DNA from: Christiangramia crocea
GTDB lineage: Bacteria > Bacteroidota > Bacteroidia > Flavobacteriales > Flavobacteriaceae
Length of the DNA: 64,000 nt
NCBI RefSeq assembly: GCF_022410465.1
Contig: NZ_JAJSON010000027.1
Span: 1 to 64,000, forward strand
Direction: 5' to 3'
The notes beneath the pieces were generated by a model, which ran no database searches, was not told the origin of the DNA, and saw only the letters and a program-made list of their open reading frames with translations. A program made the position numbers and the translations under genes. Positions 16,542 through 24,699 of the stretch are shown here, in pieces; the first letter of the stretch is position 1; each line of letters starts with the position of its first letter.

Positions 16542-18263
16542 TTATTTAATTCTCGATGAATTTATCTCTATATCAGCGCCTTTCCAGCTTTTAGCTATTT
16601 GCTGGTCCATTCTGTTTACATTTTGCTGATCATTAAGATTTTCATAGGCTAATCTCAAACCATGCTGAGCCCAGCCATTCTTTGGGAGCCTTCTCAGGTC
16701 TTCTTCATAAGTAGCAATCGCATCCCGATATTTTCCGGCTTCAATTTGTACCGCACCTAAATGATGCCTGACAGAAAAGAACCAGTCTGGCGGCTCATCA
16801 TAATTGAGAGAATCTTCAATTTCCACGGCTTCCTTCAGTAAAGCTATGCTCTCATCATATTTTTTCTCATTAGCCAGTATTTCAGCTTTAAGAACTCTCC
16901 TGGCTATATGCATTAATGTAGATACTGAATTAATTTCCCAGATGCTTACTTCCTCAAGGCTTTTATTTTCTGACAGTTTTTCGAGCTTTTCCAGCATTTC
17001 ATTAGCGTTATCCAGGTCATTATTTGCCATATAAGCCATTCCCTGGGCATAACTCTTGACCGCTTCCAGGTAGGGCAGGTCATAGGTCTTAAATTCTGAA
17101 TTGATCAATTCATTCCAGCGCCCCAGTTTAACCTGTACATATAATGGAATCGAATAATAATGCTGCAGGGTCCCCCAGCCAGGTTCTTTCATAAGACCCG
17201 GGTGTACATGTTCAGACAGCTTATTGGCGCCGATCATCGCCCATTCACTATTGCCTTCCAGGGTGGCTGTAGCCGCCAGAAAATGATAATTATGCGGGTA
17301 ATATGCCAACGGATAGGCTCCCTGTGCATGGCAGGCGCTTACATAAATACTGTCTACCTCCACAGCCCGGATATTCGCAATGGTTCCCTTATGATATTCT
17401 CCGGTCCTGATATAAACATGAGAAGGCATATGAACCAAATGTCCGGAACCCGGTACGAGTCCGTCGTCAAATGCCTTAGCGGAAGCGTTTGCTCTTTCTG
17501 GTGTATTAGAGGCTTCCACGGCATGTATGTAAAAGTGATTGGCTCCGGGGTGACTTGGATTCTTCTTTAAAATGTCTTCTAATAACCCCACAATTTCAGG
17601 AGTCCACTCCTTGGGATGGCCCTGCTTGTCAAAAAGTTGCCATGGATGTAAATTCATTAAAGATTCAGCATAGATGGCAGCGATATTCTCATCACCCGGA
17701 TATTGTTGATGGACTTTTTTCATAGCCTGGCTGTAAGCAATATCGAGATCACCGCGGTCTTCCACAGGATCCTTTACATAGCGTTGGGCCATGGCATTGA
17801 TTAGAGCGGCTTCTCTTTCAGATTCTGAACCCAGTTCTTTTGCTTTTTGTATCGCCTCATAGGCACGTTGATAGTTATCATCTTCCATACCCGCATTGTA
17901 ATTCGGACCTAAGACATAGGCATAACCCCAATAGCACATCGCACATTCAGGGTCGAGTTTCGTCGCGTAATAAAATGATCGCGCTGCTTCGGCATGATTG
18001 AATCCGTAGGCCAGCACCAGCCCCTGATTGAAATATTGCTGAGCTTCCGCACTCTTTGTCTGGATAGGGTATTTAACAGCATCCAGCCCATCAAATAATG
18101 GAGCTTTGTTATCAGAATTATACCAATCTGCATCGGAGACTTGTGGAGCGCAACCGTATTTACTTTCCGGAGGTTCCTTTATACTGATCTTTTCCTGTTT
18201 ATTTTCAGAGTTTTTACAGGCAAAGACCAAAAAAAGAAGAACCATGAATACTTTGATCTTCAT
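16542..18263 (-). CDS. TPR-repeat lipoprotein
   Basis: The 573-residue protein starts with a lipoprotein signal (MKIKVFMVLLFLVFACKN; lipid Cys at 16). TPR-like helices follow: AQQYFNQGLVLAYGFNHAEAARSFYYATKLDPECAMCYWGYA near residue 75, and repeats near the C-terminus (YRDAIATYEEDLRRLPKNGWAQHGLRLAYENL). The middle has conserved HFYIHAVEAS and HMPSHVYIRTGEYH stretches with many His residues, seen in a common family of unknown function. It is probably anchored in the outer membrane facing the periplasm. It stands alone between convergent and same-strand neighbours. The role is unknown; protein-protein interaction or metal binding are possible. Confidence 0.8.
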   Translation of the reverse strand: MKIKVFMVLLFLVFACKNSENKQEKISIKEPPESKYGCAPQVSDADWYNSDNKAPLFDGLDAVKYPIQTKSAEAQQYFNQGLVLAYGFNHAEAARSFYYATKLDPECAMCYWGYAYVLGPNYNAGMEDDNYQRAYEAIQKAKELGSESEREAALINAMAQRYVKDPVEDRGDLDIAYSQAMKKVHQQYPGDENIAAIYAESLMNLHPWQLFDKQGHPKEWTPEIVGLLEDILKKNPSHPGANHFYIHAVEASNTPERANASAKAFDDGLVPGSGHLVHMPSHVYIRTGEYHKGTIANIRAVEVDSIYVSACHAQGAYPLAYYPHNYHFLAATATLEGNSEWAMIGANKLSEHVHPGLMKEPGWGTLQHYYSIPLYVQVKLGRWNELINSEFKTYDLPYLEAVKSYAQGMAYMANNDLDNANEMLEKLEKLSENKSLEEVSIWEINSVSTLMHIARRVLKAEILANEKKYDESIALLKEAVEIEDSLNYDEPPDWFFSVRHHLGAVQIEAGKYRDAIATYEEDLRRLPKNGWAQHGLRLAYENLNDQQNVNRMDQQIAKSWKGADIEINSSRIK

Positions 18264-18392
18264 GATTGAATGTTTTGGTTAGAAAAAATCCGGGGAGAGT
18301 CTTATAAAATTACAAAAACAGTACGAAAATTTATGATTTTCGTATAAGAACATTCACTACATTTAGTAGGTTAATTCTAAATTTTAGAAATC

Positions 18393-18500
18393 ATGGGAAA
18401 AGAAAAATCACCGTCAAAGAATTCGGCTAAAAAAGAGCCGGTATTAAGCCTGAAAGAGAAGAGAGCTGCAAAAGCTGCGAAGAGAAAAAATAGAAGTTAG
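18393..18500 (+). CDS. Small basic protein, 35 residues
   Basis: An ATG-initiated ORF encodes MGKEKSPSKNSAKKEPVLSL, then KEKRAAKAAKRKNRS. It is strongly basic and Lys/Ala-rich at the C-terminus. It stands alone in a 375-bp gap, starting 129 bp after the divergent TPR gene and ahead of the convergent helicase. Its composition suggests a nucleic-acid-binding or ribosome-associated peptide. Small basic proteins of this look occur in Flavobacteriia, but I cannot name a family. Evidence is composition and the clean ORF only. Confidence 0.6.
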   Translation: MGKEKSPSKNSAKKEPVLSLKEKRAAKAAKRKNRS

Positions 18501-18610
18501 GGATTGGATAATTTTATTCTTTCGTCAAGCTGAACTTTTTTCAGCCTCTCATGAGATCCTGAATAAATTCAGGAAGACGACCATCGAGTAATTCGGAAGA
18601 TCAAAAACAA

Positions 18611-18634
18611 AAAGGAGCGCTTTGGCGCTCCTTT
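18611..18634 (-). terminator. Terminator of the DEAD-box helicase gene
   Basis: AAAGGAGCGC pairs perfectly with GCGCTCCTTT around a TTTG loop. Read on the minus strand it is followed by TTTTTGTTTTTGA, directly after the helicase stop codon. Confidence 0.85.
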
Positions 18635-18638
18635 ATTA

Positions 18639-20003
18639 TTATTTTCTTTTACGGTTGGCGTTCTTATCTCCCCGGGTCTTGGGTTTCTTATATTTCTTAG
18701 CGATCTCCCTTCGGTAGGATCCACCAAGATTTACCTTTTTGTTCTTATCCGTTTTCTCATGAAAAGCAGGTCCCGCTTCCTCACCCCCTTTATTAGGATT
18801 GTTGATCTCGATCGCCCTTGGTTTTTCTTCAGGAATTAATTCTGTTGCAATCTTTACTTCTTCTGGAAGTTCTACTCTGGGAATTTCCATTTTCATTAAT
18901 TCCTCGATTGCATCTAAATATTCCAGTTCATTTTCAGTAGTAAATAATAAAGAATGGCCTTTTTTCTCAGCACGTCCCGTTCTACCAATCCTGTGCAGGT
19001 AATTTTCAGGATATCGGGGAGTGTCAAAATTTATTACATGCGAAATATTTTTAATATCAAGACCACGAGCCATTACATCGGTAGCGATCAGGATTCGGGA
19101 TAAACCTCCATCAAAATCACTAACACTTTTCAATCTGTAATTCTGACTTTTACCTGTATGTACCAGGCTGGTTTCGCCCGGAAATTCTTCTGCTAAATTT
19201 TCATATAACCGGTCTGCGATACGTTTGTCTCCAATAAAAATGAGCACCTTTTGATAGGTTTCTTCATCCGCCAGTAATTGCTTTAAAAGATTAGCTTTTG
19301 TATAGAAATTCGGGATCAGATATCCCTGCTGATCAATGTTTTCTAGTGGTGTGCCACTTACGGCAACAGAGATCTTTTCCGGTGCTTTGAAATCGGCGTT
19401 AATCATTTCCTCTACAGTTTCAGTCATCGTAGCCGAAAACATGATGCTCTGCCTGTTAGACGGAAGTAATTCAATGATATTATTAACCTGGAATTTAAAT
19501 CCCAGATCCAGCATTACATCAACTTCATCAATCACGAACTTCTGGATTGATTTCAGCTGGACCGCCCTTCTCAGAACCAGGTCGTATAGCCTCCTTGGAG
19601 TCGCCACAATTATATCCAGACCCCGCATTAGGTCCTGATGCTGAGTGTTTATGTTTACACCTCCGTAAACTCCTGCAACTCTCAGGTTGATATACTTTGC
19701 CAGCTTTTCAATTTCTTCTACCACCTGAACAACCAGTTCCCGGGTAGGAACCATAATAAGAATGCGCGGATTCTTCTGCTCCGAATATTTCAGCATTCTT
19801 AAAAGAGGTAAAAGGTAAGCAAAGGTCTTGCCTGTTCCCGTTTGTGCGATCCCAACCACATCCCTTCCAGCCATGATAGAGGAGAAAGCCTGTTCCTGGA
19901 TGGGAGTGGGAGTCTGAAAATTCAGATCTTCCAGGGCATTGCGTAACGGAGTATTTAAATTTAAATCCTGAAAACTCAAAGTGCGTGGTTTAATTTCGTG
20001 CAA
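18639..20003 (-). CDS. DEAD-box ATP-dependent RNA helicase
   Basis: The 454-residue RNA helicase has the Q motif (LSFQDLNL and PTPIQEQAF), motif I AQTGTGKT, motif II as DEVD instead of DEAD, motif III SAT, then the C-terminal RecA domain with ATDVMARGLDI and HRIGRTGRA. The tail after residue about 375 is basic and ends in KKPKTRGDKNANRKRK, typical of RhlE-like helicases that act in ribosome assembly or RNA decay. It has its own terminator. The 48-bp gap to the upstream epimerase-like gene on the same strand leaves co-transcription possible. Confidence 0.93.
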   Translation of the reverse strand: MHEIKPRTLSFQDLNLNTPLRNALEDLNFQTPTPIQEQAFSSIMAGRDVVGIAQTGTGKTFAYLLPLLRMLKYSEQKNPRILIMVPTRELVVQVVEEIEKLAKYINLRVAGVYGGVNINTQHQDLMRGLDIIVATPRRLYDLVLRRAVQLKSIQKFVIDEVDVMLDLGFKFQVNNIIELLPSNRQSIMFSATMTETVEEMINADFKAPEKISVAVSGTPLENIDQQGYLIPNFYTKANLLKQLLADEETYQKVLIFIGDKRIADRLYENLAEEFPGETSLVHTGKSQNYRLKSVSDFDGGLSRILIATDVMARGLDIKNISHVINFDTPRYPENYLHRIGRTGRAEKKGHSLLFTTENELEYLDAIEELMKMEIPRVELPEEVKIATELIPEEKPRAIEINNPNKGGEEAGPAFHEKTDKNKKVNLGGSYRREIAKKYKKPKTRGDKNANRKRK

Positions 20004-20051
20004 AGGTACGTCATGATACCCAATATTTTACCTGCTTTTCTGAAGTAAAAC

Positions 20052-20930
20052 TCAGGCGATGCTTATTGTGTAGTCTGCATTGAATTCATTTGCAGCAGCC
20101 AGTTTTATAATTCCTTCCTTATTTTTCAGATTTTGATCTGTTCCTTCAACATCTGCAATCCCCAGCCATGGCTCAATACAAACATAAGGGGCACCGGGTT
20201 TTGCCCAGATCCCCAGGTTCTTAAAATCCTTATATTCTATAGAAAGTATCTTTCCATTTTTCCGGCTTACCAGATTAGCTTTTTTTGAGGCGATATCCTT
20301 GAAAATTAATGCATCATTTTCAAATATTTTTTTAGTTAGCCTGATTTTTCTCTCGTTATCCAGCACTGGTTCGGTTTTGTGACTTACAAGTCCCTCCTCA
20401 TTCAGGATGAATCTGCTCAAATCCATATTCTGATCAAATTCTATGGAATAATCACTGATCTCTTCCTCTTCAAAAAGACAAATATTGAAAGCCGGATGAC
20501 CTCCAAGGGAAAAATACATCGGTTCAGAATCCAGATTTATAATTTGATGTTTTAGCGTCAAAGATCTTCCGGTCAATTGGAAAGTAATTCTGAAATCAAA
20601 TTTAAAAGGATACATTTTTAAGCTTTCTTCAGAATAAATGAGTTCAAAAACGAGCTGGTCTTTTGCTTTCTCTTTTAGCCTTACATTTTTATTATAACGT
20701 ATAAACCCGTGTTTGGGTATTCTATATTCTGTGCCTTCATGGTAGAACTTGCTCTCTTTCAGAACTCCAATTATTGGAAAAAGATTGGGAGCATGGCTGG
20801 GCCATATCTCAGGGTTTGCCTGCCAGATATGCTCTTTCCCGGTTTCTTTATTAATAAGACTGCATAATTCGGCTCCGGTTTCCTGTACGGAGACCTTGAT
20901 GAATTCATTTTCTACGGAATGCTTTTTCAA
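20052..20930 (-). CDS. Aldose 1-epimerase family protein (LacX-like)
   Basis: The 292-residue protein has the galactose-mutarotase-like beta-sandwich pattern: ETGAELCSLINKETGKEHIWQANPEIWPSHAPNLFPIIG at the N-terminus, FSLGGHPAFN in the middle and VCIEPWLGIAD near the C-terminus (general-base Glu). The subgroup is the LacX/YeaD-like branch rather than GalM. It probably interconverts sugar or sugar-phosphate anomers in the cytoplasm. No signal peptide is seen. It is one of three epimerase-fold proteins in this window. Confidence 0.85.
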   Translation of the reverse strand: MKKHSVENEFIKVSVQETGAELCSLINKETGKEHIWQANPEIWPSHAPNLFPIIGVLKESKFYHEGTEYRIPKHGFIRYNKNVRLKEKAKDQLVFELIYSEESLKMYPFKFDFRITFQLTGRSLTLKHQIINLDSEPMYFSLGGHPAFNICLFEEEEISDYSIEFDQNMDLSRFILNEEGLVSHKTEPVLDNERKIRLTKKIFENDALIFKDIASKKANLVSRKNGKILSIEYKDFKNLGIWAKPGAPYVCIEPWLGIADVEGTDQNLKNKEGIIKLAAANEFNADYTISIA

Positions 20931-21033
20931 AACAAATTAATTTTTCCGAAAGTTACGATTCTATTAGCGGGCTTAAAACGCAAATAAACCGAACTTCTAT
21001 TTTTTAGGTATTTTAGTCAAAAATTCTGTGAAA

Positions 21034-21570
21034 ATGAAAAATATCCTTGCTTTTGCCGGTTCCAATAGTAGCGTATCTATCAACCAGCAACTTCTTGAAA
21101 ATATTACAGGCCGTATTCAGGGGCATAATATTGAAATGATTAAGCTTACCGATTACCCTCTTCCTATTTACAGTAGGGATATTGAAGTGAATGAAGGTAT
21201 TCCCGAAAATGTAAAGAAGATAAAGGAACTGATCGATTCCCATGATGCACTGGTAATTGCCGTGAATGAGCATAATGGGGCTTCTTCAGCATTCTTTAAA
21301 AACAATATAGACTGGCTTTCAAGGCTGAAACGGAATTTTCTTGAAGGCAAACAGATCTTGCTTTTTAGTACTTCCCCGGGTAAAAGAGGGGCTAAATCTT
21401 CACTGGAGTATTCCCGAGGGATATTTGTTCGTTTTGGAGGTAGGGTTGTAGAGAGTTTCAGCTTTCCTTCATTCAGGGACAATTTTCAGGAGGGAAAGGT
21501 AATTAACGAGGTGCTGGATATGGGAATTGATGATGTGCTTACTACCTTTGCCCATCAAATTGAGATTTAA
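21034..21570 (+). CDS. NADPH-dependent FMN reductase family protein
   Basis: The protein (178 residues from ATG at 21034; a GTG two codons earlier is an alternative) has a flavodoxin-like fold. ILAFAGSNSSVSINQQLLENI is the phosphate-binding loop, and EHNGASSAFFKNNIDWLSR resembles the flavin-binding region of NAD(P)H:quinone/FMN reductases (ArsH/ChrR/SsuE-like). It should reduce quinones or other electrophiles in the cytoplasm. The stop codon is directly followed by the GTG of pabB, so the two genes are coupled. A functional link with folate synthesis is not evident. Confidence 0.85.
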   Translation: MKNILAFAGSNSSVSINQQLLENITGRIQGHNIEMIKLTDYPLPIYSRDIEVNEGIPENVKKIKELIDSHDALVIAVNEHNGASSAFFKNNIDWLSRLKRNFLEGKQILLFSTSPGKRGAKSSLEYSRGIFVRFGGRVVESFSFPSFRDNFQEGKVINEVLDMGIDDVLTTFAHQIEI

Positions 21571-22860
21571 GTGCGCACATCCAGAACATTTGCACAAGAT
21601 GCTTTAAAATTCAAAGAAAAGTTACTCGCCTGGGGTAGTCGGTTTAATGAAATAGCCTGGCTGGACAGCAATGAATACGAACTGGAAACAGGCGAATTTG
21701 AGGCTATTCTGGCGGTAGAGGCTTTTACCGCTATTAAAACCGATCATATTAACGCCTTTGATAAACTCAAAGAATATCAGGAAACTACGGCCGACTGGAT
21801 ATTTGGTTATTTAAGCTATGACCTTAAAAATGACGTGGAAGATCTTACTTCTTCAAATTTTGACGGGCTTCATTTCCCCGATCTTTATTTTTTCCAGCCT
21901 CAAAAGCTGATTTTTATTAAGAATGATAAGATTGAATTTCATTACCTGCGAATGGTAGATGATGAGATTGAACAGGATTTTAAGGAAATATGTGATATGG
22001 AAGATGAGCTTGCTACTGAAAGAAAGGTAGTAAGCGTAACTCCACGCATCTCAAAAGAAGAATATAAAAACAAGGTGGAGTCTATGCTAAGGCATATTCA
22101 TCGTGGAGATATATACGAAGCTAATTTCTGCCAGGAGTTTTATGCTGAGGATGCAGAAATTGATGCCCTTGATATTTATAAGGCGCTTAATAAAATATCA
22201 GCGCCTCCTTTTGCTGTTTATCTGAAGCTTGAAAATTTCAATCTTATTTCGGCCTCACCTGAACGTTATTTGAAGAAAAAAGCTAAAAATCTATTATCGC
22301 AGCCTATTAAAGGAACTGCCAGGCGTGCACCAGATGTGGAAGAAGATCTGAGAATTGCGGCTGAACTGGCGAGCGATCCCAAAGAACAATCTGAGAACGT
22401 TATGATCGTGGACCTGGTAAGGAACGATCTTTCGAGAATTGCCGAAAAAGGCAGTGTACAGGTAGATGAATTATGTAAGGTCTATACCTTCAGGCAGGTA
22501 CATCAACTAATTTCCAGCGTTACAGCCAGACTGGCCGAAGGAATCCCTCCCGTTGAAGCCCTACGGAATAGTTTTCCTATGGGAAGCATGACCGGGGCCC
22601 CAAAGATCTCGGCTATGAAGATCATTGAGAAGCTAGAAGAATCCAAACGTGGACTTTATAGCGGGGCAGTGGGCTATTTCACTCCCGGGGGTGATTTTGA
22701 TTTTAATGTAGTTATTAGAAGTATCCTTTATAATTCTGACAACAGATATTTATCGTTTTCGGTAGGGGGGGCGATCACCGCTAAATCTGATCCTGAAAAG
22801 GAATATGAAGAATGCCTTCTTAAAGCAAAAGCGATGCGTGAAGTGCTGAGCAATCTTTAA
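21571..22860 (+). CDS. pabB: Aminodeoxychorismate synthase component I
   Basis: The 429-residue chorismate-binding enzyme makes 4-amino-4-deoxychorismate for folate. Motifs in order are SASPERYL, PIKGTARR, NVMIVDLVRNDLSRI, FRQVHQLISSVTARL, SMTGAPKISAMKIIE and GLYSGAVGYF. PIKGTARR carries the catalytic Lys that distinguishes PabB and isochorismate-type enzymes from anthranilate synthase, which has Thr-containing PIAGT there. The start is GTG at 21571, immediately after the previous stop. No glutaminase gene (pabA) is adjacent. Confidence 0.88.
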   Translation: MRTSRTFAQDALKFKEKLLAWGSRFNEIAWLDSNEYELETGEFEAILAVEAFTAIKTDHINAFDKLKEYQETTADWIFGYLSYDLKNDVEDLTSSNFDGLHFPDLYFFQPQKLIFIKNDKIEFHYLRMVDDEIEQDFKEICDMEDELATERKVVSVTPRISKEEYKNKVESMLRHIHRGDIYEANFCQEFYAEDAEIDALDIYKALNKISAPPFAVYLKLENFNLISASPERYLKKKAKNLLSQPIKGTARRAPDVEEDLRIAAELASDPKEQSENVMIVDLVRNDLSRIAEKGSVQVDELCKVYTFRQVHQLISSVTARLAEGIPPVEALRNSFPMGSMTGAPKISAMKIIEKLEESKRGLYSGAVGYFTPGGDFDFNVVIRSILYNSDNRYLSFSVGGAITAKSDPEKEYEECLLKAKAMREVLSNL

Positions 22861-22905
22861 CTCGAAAAAGTTGCGACCGCTGTAAAGGAATACACAAGCG
22901 CTTTG

Positions 22906-22913
22906 TATATTTG
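22906..22913 (+). promoter_or_regulatory. Candidate -7 element of tilS
   Basis: TATATTTG matches the Bacteroidota -7 consensus TA-N2-TTTG exactly and ends 8 bp before the tilS ATG. No good TTG lies at the right spacing, so support is partial. If used, the transcript would have almost no leader. Confidence 0.3.
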
Positions 22914-22920
22914 GTAAGCG

Positions 22921-24234
22921 ATGGAAAAAGCCTTTAAGCATCTTGTAAAGACCGAATTCCCCTTTCTCTGTGGAAGTAAACTATTACTGGCGGTTAGTGG
23001 AGGAGTGGATAGCGTGGTACTCGCCCATCTATGTCATGAGTCAAAACTTGATTTTTCCATTGCCCACTGTAACTTCAATTTACGGGGAGATGAGAGTGAT
23101 GCTGATGAGAGTTTTGTAGTTGATCTTGCAGATTCTCTTGATGTTGAGGTGTATATCCAAAGTTTCGATACTCAGAAATATGCAGAATCCAATGGCGTAT
23201 CCATCCAAATGGCGGCCCGTGATCTGCGTTATGAATGGTTCGAAGAACTTAGCGGTTCTGTTCATTTTGATTACACCCTTACGGCACATCACGCCAACGA
23301 TAACCTGGAGACCTTTCTTATTAACCTAATCCGCGGAACAGGTCCCGAGGGTCTTATCGGGATCAAGAGGGAAAATAATGAGGTGATAAGGCCATTGCTG
23401 AATTTCAGCCGGGAAGAAATTGAGGCTTATGCAAGGAAAAAACATTTTAAATGGCGGGAAGACAGCAGCAATGCTTCAGATAAATATATGCGGAATAAGA
23501 TAAGGCATCAAATAGTTCCCGTGATGCAGGAGATCAATCCGCAGTTGCTGGATGGGTTTGCCAAAACCCAGGATCATCTTCGGGAAAGCCTGGACCTTGT
23601 TGAAGACTATATAAGTCTGCTTTATCCAAAAATCGTAGAAAAGGATACCTACGGATATTCTCTTGATGTGGAATTCCTTAAAAAAGTTCCCAATCCAAAA
23701 CAGATCCTGTACCAGCTATTAAAATCCTTTGGTTTTACAGAATGGAACGACGTCTATGCTTTATTAACTGCCCAAACCGGAAAAGTGGTCTATTCAGATT
23801 CTCACCGGCTGATAAAGGATCGCAGAAAACTTCTTTTAACCGAAAGAAAAGAAAAACCTCTAAATAAGGATTATAGCCTGGCGGAAGATGAGAACTTCGT
23901 AATGATCCCAAACCTGGGTACTTTTCATATTAGTGAAGTAGAGAAAATGGGACGGGTTTCAAAAAGTTGTATATATGTCCCAAAAAGGAAACTGGAGTAT
24001 CCTCTGGTGATACGGAAATGGAAGAAAGGTGATTTCTTTTATCCTTTCGGAATGAATGGTAAGAAAAAATTAAGTGATTTCTTCAAGGATGAAAAGTTCT
24101 CTCTTCCTGAAAAGGAGAATACCTGGCTCCTGTTCTCAGGAAAAGATCTGGTCTGGATCATAAATCATCGGGCAGATAACCGCTTCGCGGTGGAAAAATC
24201 AGATTCAGAAATCCTCAAAATATGTATTACCTGA
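22921..24234 (+). CDS. tilS: tRNA(Ile)-lysidine synthase
   Basis: The 437-residue enzyme uses ATP to attach lysine to C34 of the CAU-anticodon tRNA-Ile, allowing AUA decoding. The PP-loop SGGVDS is at residues 26-31. FSIAHCNFNLRGDESDADE, TAHHANDNLETFLINLIRGTG and WREDSSNAS with MRNKIRH are the standard TilS signatures. A C-terminal domain of the TilS type follows (IRKWKKGDFFYPFGMNGKKK). Length is normal. It is likely essential and seems to be transcribed from just upstream. Confidence 0.96.
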   Translation: MEKAFKHLVKTEFPFLCGSKLLLAVSGGVDSVVLAHLCHESKLDFSIAHCNFNLRGDESDADESFVVDLADSLDVEVYIQSFDTQKYAESNGVSIQMAARDLRYEWFEELSGSVHFDYTLTAHHANDNLETFLINLIRGTGPEGLIGIKRENNEVIRPLLNFSREEIEAYARKKHFKWREDSSNASDKYMRNKIRHQIVPVMQEINPQLLDGFAKTQDHLRESLDLVEDYISLLYPKIVEKDTYGYSLDVEFLKKVPNPKQILYQLLKSFGFTEWNDVYALLTAQTGKVVYSDSHRLIKDRRKLLLTERKEKPLNKDYSLAEDENFVMIPNLGTFHISEVEKMGRVSKSCIYVPKRKLEYPLVIRKWKKGDFFYPFGMNGKKKLSDFFKDEKFSLPEKENTWLLFSGKDLVWIINHRADNRFAVEKSDSEILKICIT

Positions 24235-24341
24235 TTGAGAATCTTTCTTCCTGAACGAGATAAGAAGCTTAAAACCCCATTTTTCTTTAGGTTTAAAAGG
24301 CTAATTTCTATCTTTAGGAACTTTTAATAAAATAGCCCTTA

Positions 24342-24695
24342 ATGAAAGTATTCAAGATCCCCCTGATTACCATATTTGTCTTTTTAGTTTTTGCACCGGC
24401 AATTGCTCAGAAAAATACAGAATATGATGTAAGGGAACATTACAATAAAATGGGAGTGGATATCACTATGAAAGACAGTATACAGCTTCATACTACCATA
24501 TACTCACCAAAAGATACTTTCAAAAAGGGACATAAACTGCAGATCCGGATCCAAAGCACATGGTTTCCTTTGATAGATCTAAATCCCCAGACCTTTGTAG
24601 ATAATATTTTTGAGGCTGAAGAGGAAGATTTTCAGAAGCAGACCCATACGGTCTATGGGGATTCCACAATAAAATTTTCAATATTAGAAGGATAG
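24342..24695 (+). CDS. Internally deleted CocE/NonD-type hydrolase remnant (exported, 117 aa)
   Basis: The intact ORF starts with a signal peptide (cleavage after AIAQ, residue 22). Residues 27-60 (YDVREHYNKM then ITMKDSIQLHTTIYSPKDT) look like the N-terminus of secreted X-Pro dipeptidyl-peptidase/CocE/NonD acyl hydrolases. Residues 61-117 (FKKGHKLQIRIQSTWFPLID, NPQTFV, FQKQTHTVYGDS) look like the extreme C-terminal beta domain of the same family. These enzymes are about 600 residues, so the whole alpha/beta-hydrolase core with Ser-Asp-His is missing, joined in frame. It cannot be a hydrolase. It is 4 bp before the DUF885 gene. The family match is recalled, not computed. Confidence 0.7.
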   Translation: MKVFKIPLITIFVFLVFAPAIAQKNTEYDVREHYNKMGVDITMKDSIQLHTTIYSPKDTFKKGHKLQIRIQSTWFPLIDLNPQTFVDNIFEAEEEDFQKQTHTVYGDSTIKFSILEG

Positions 24696-24699
24696 AATT

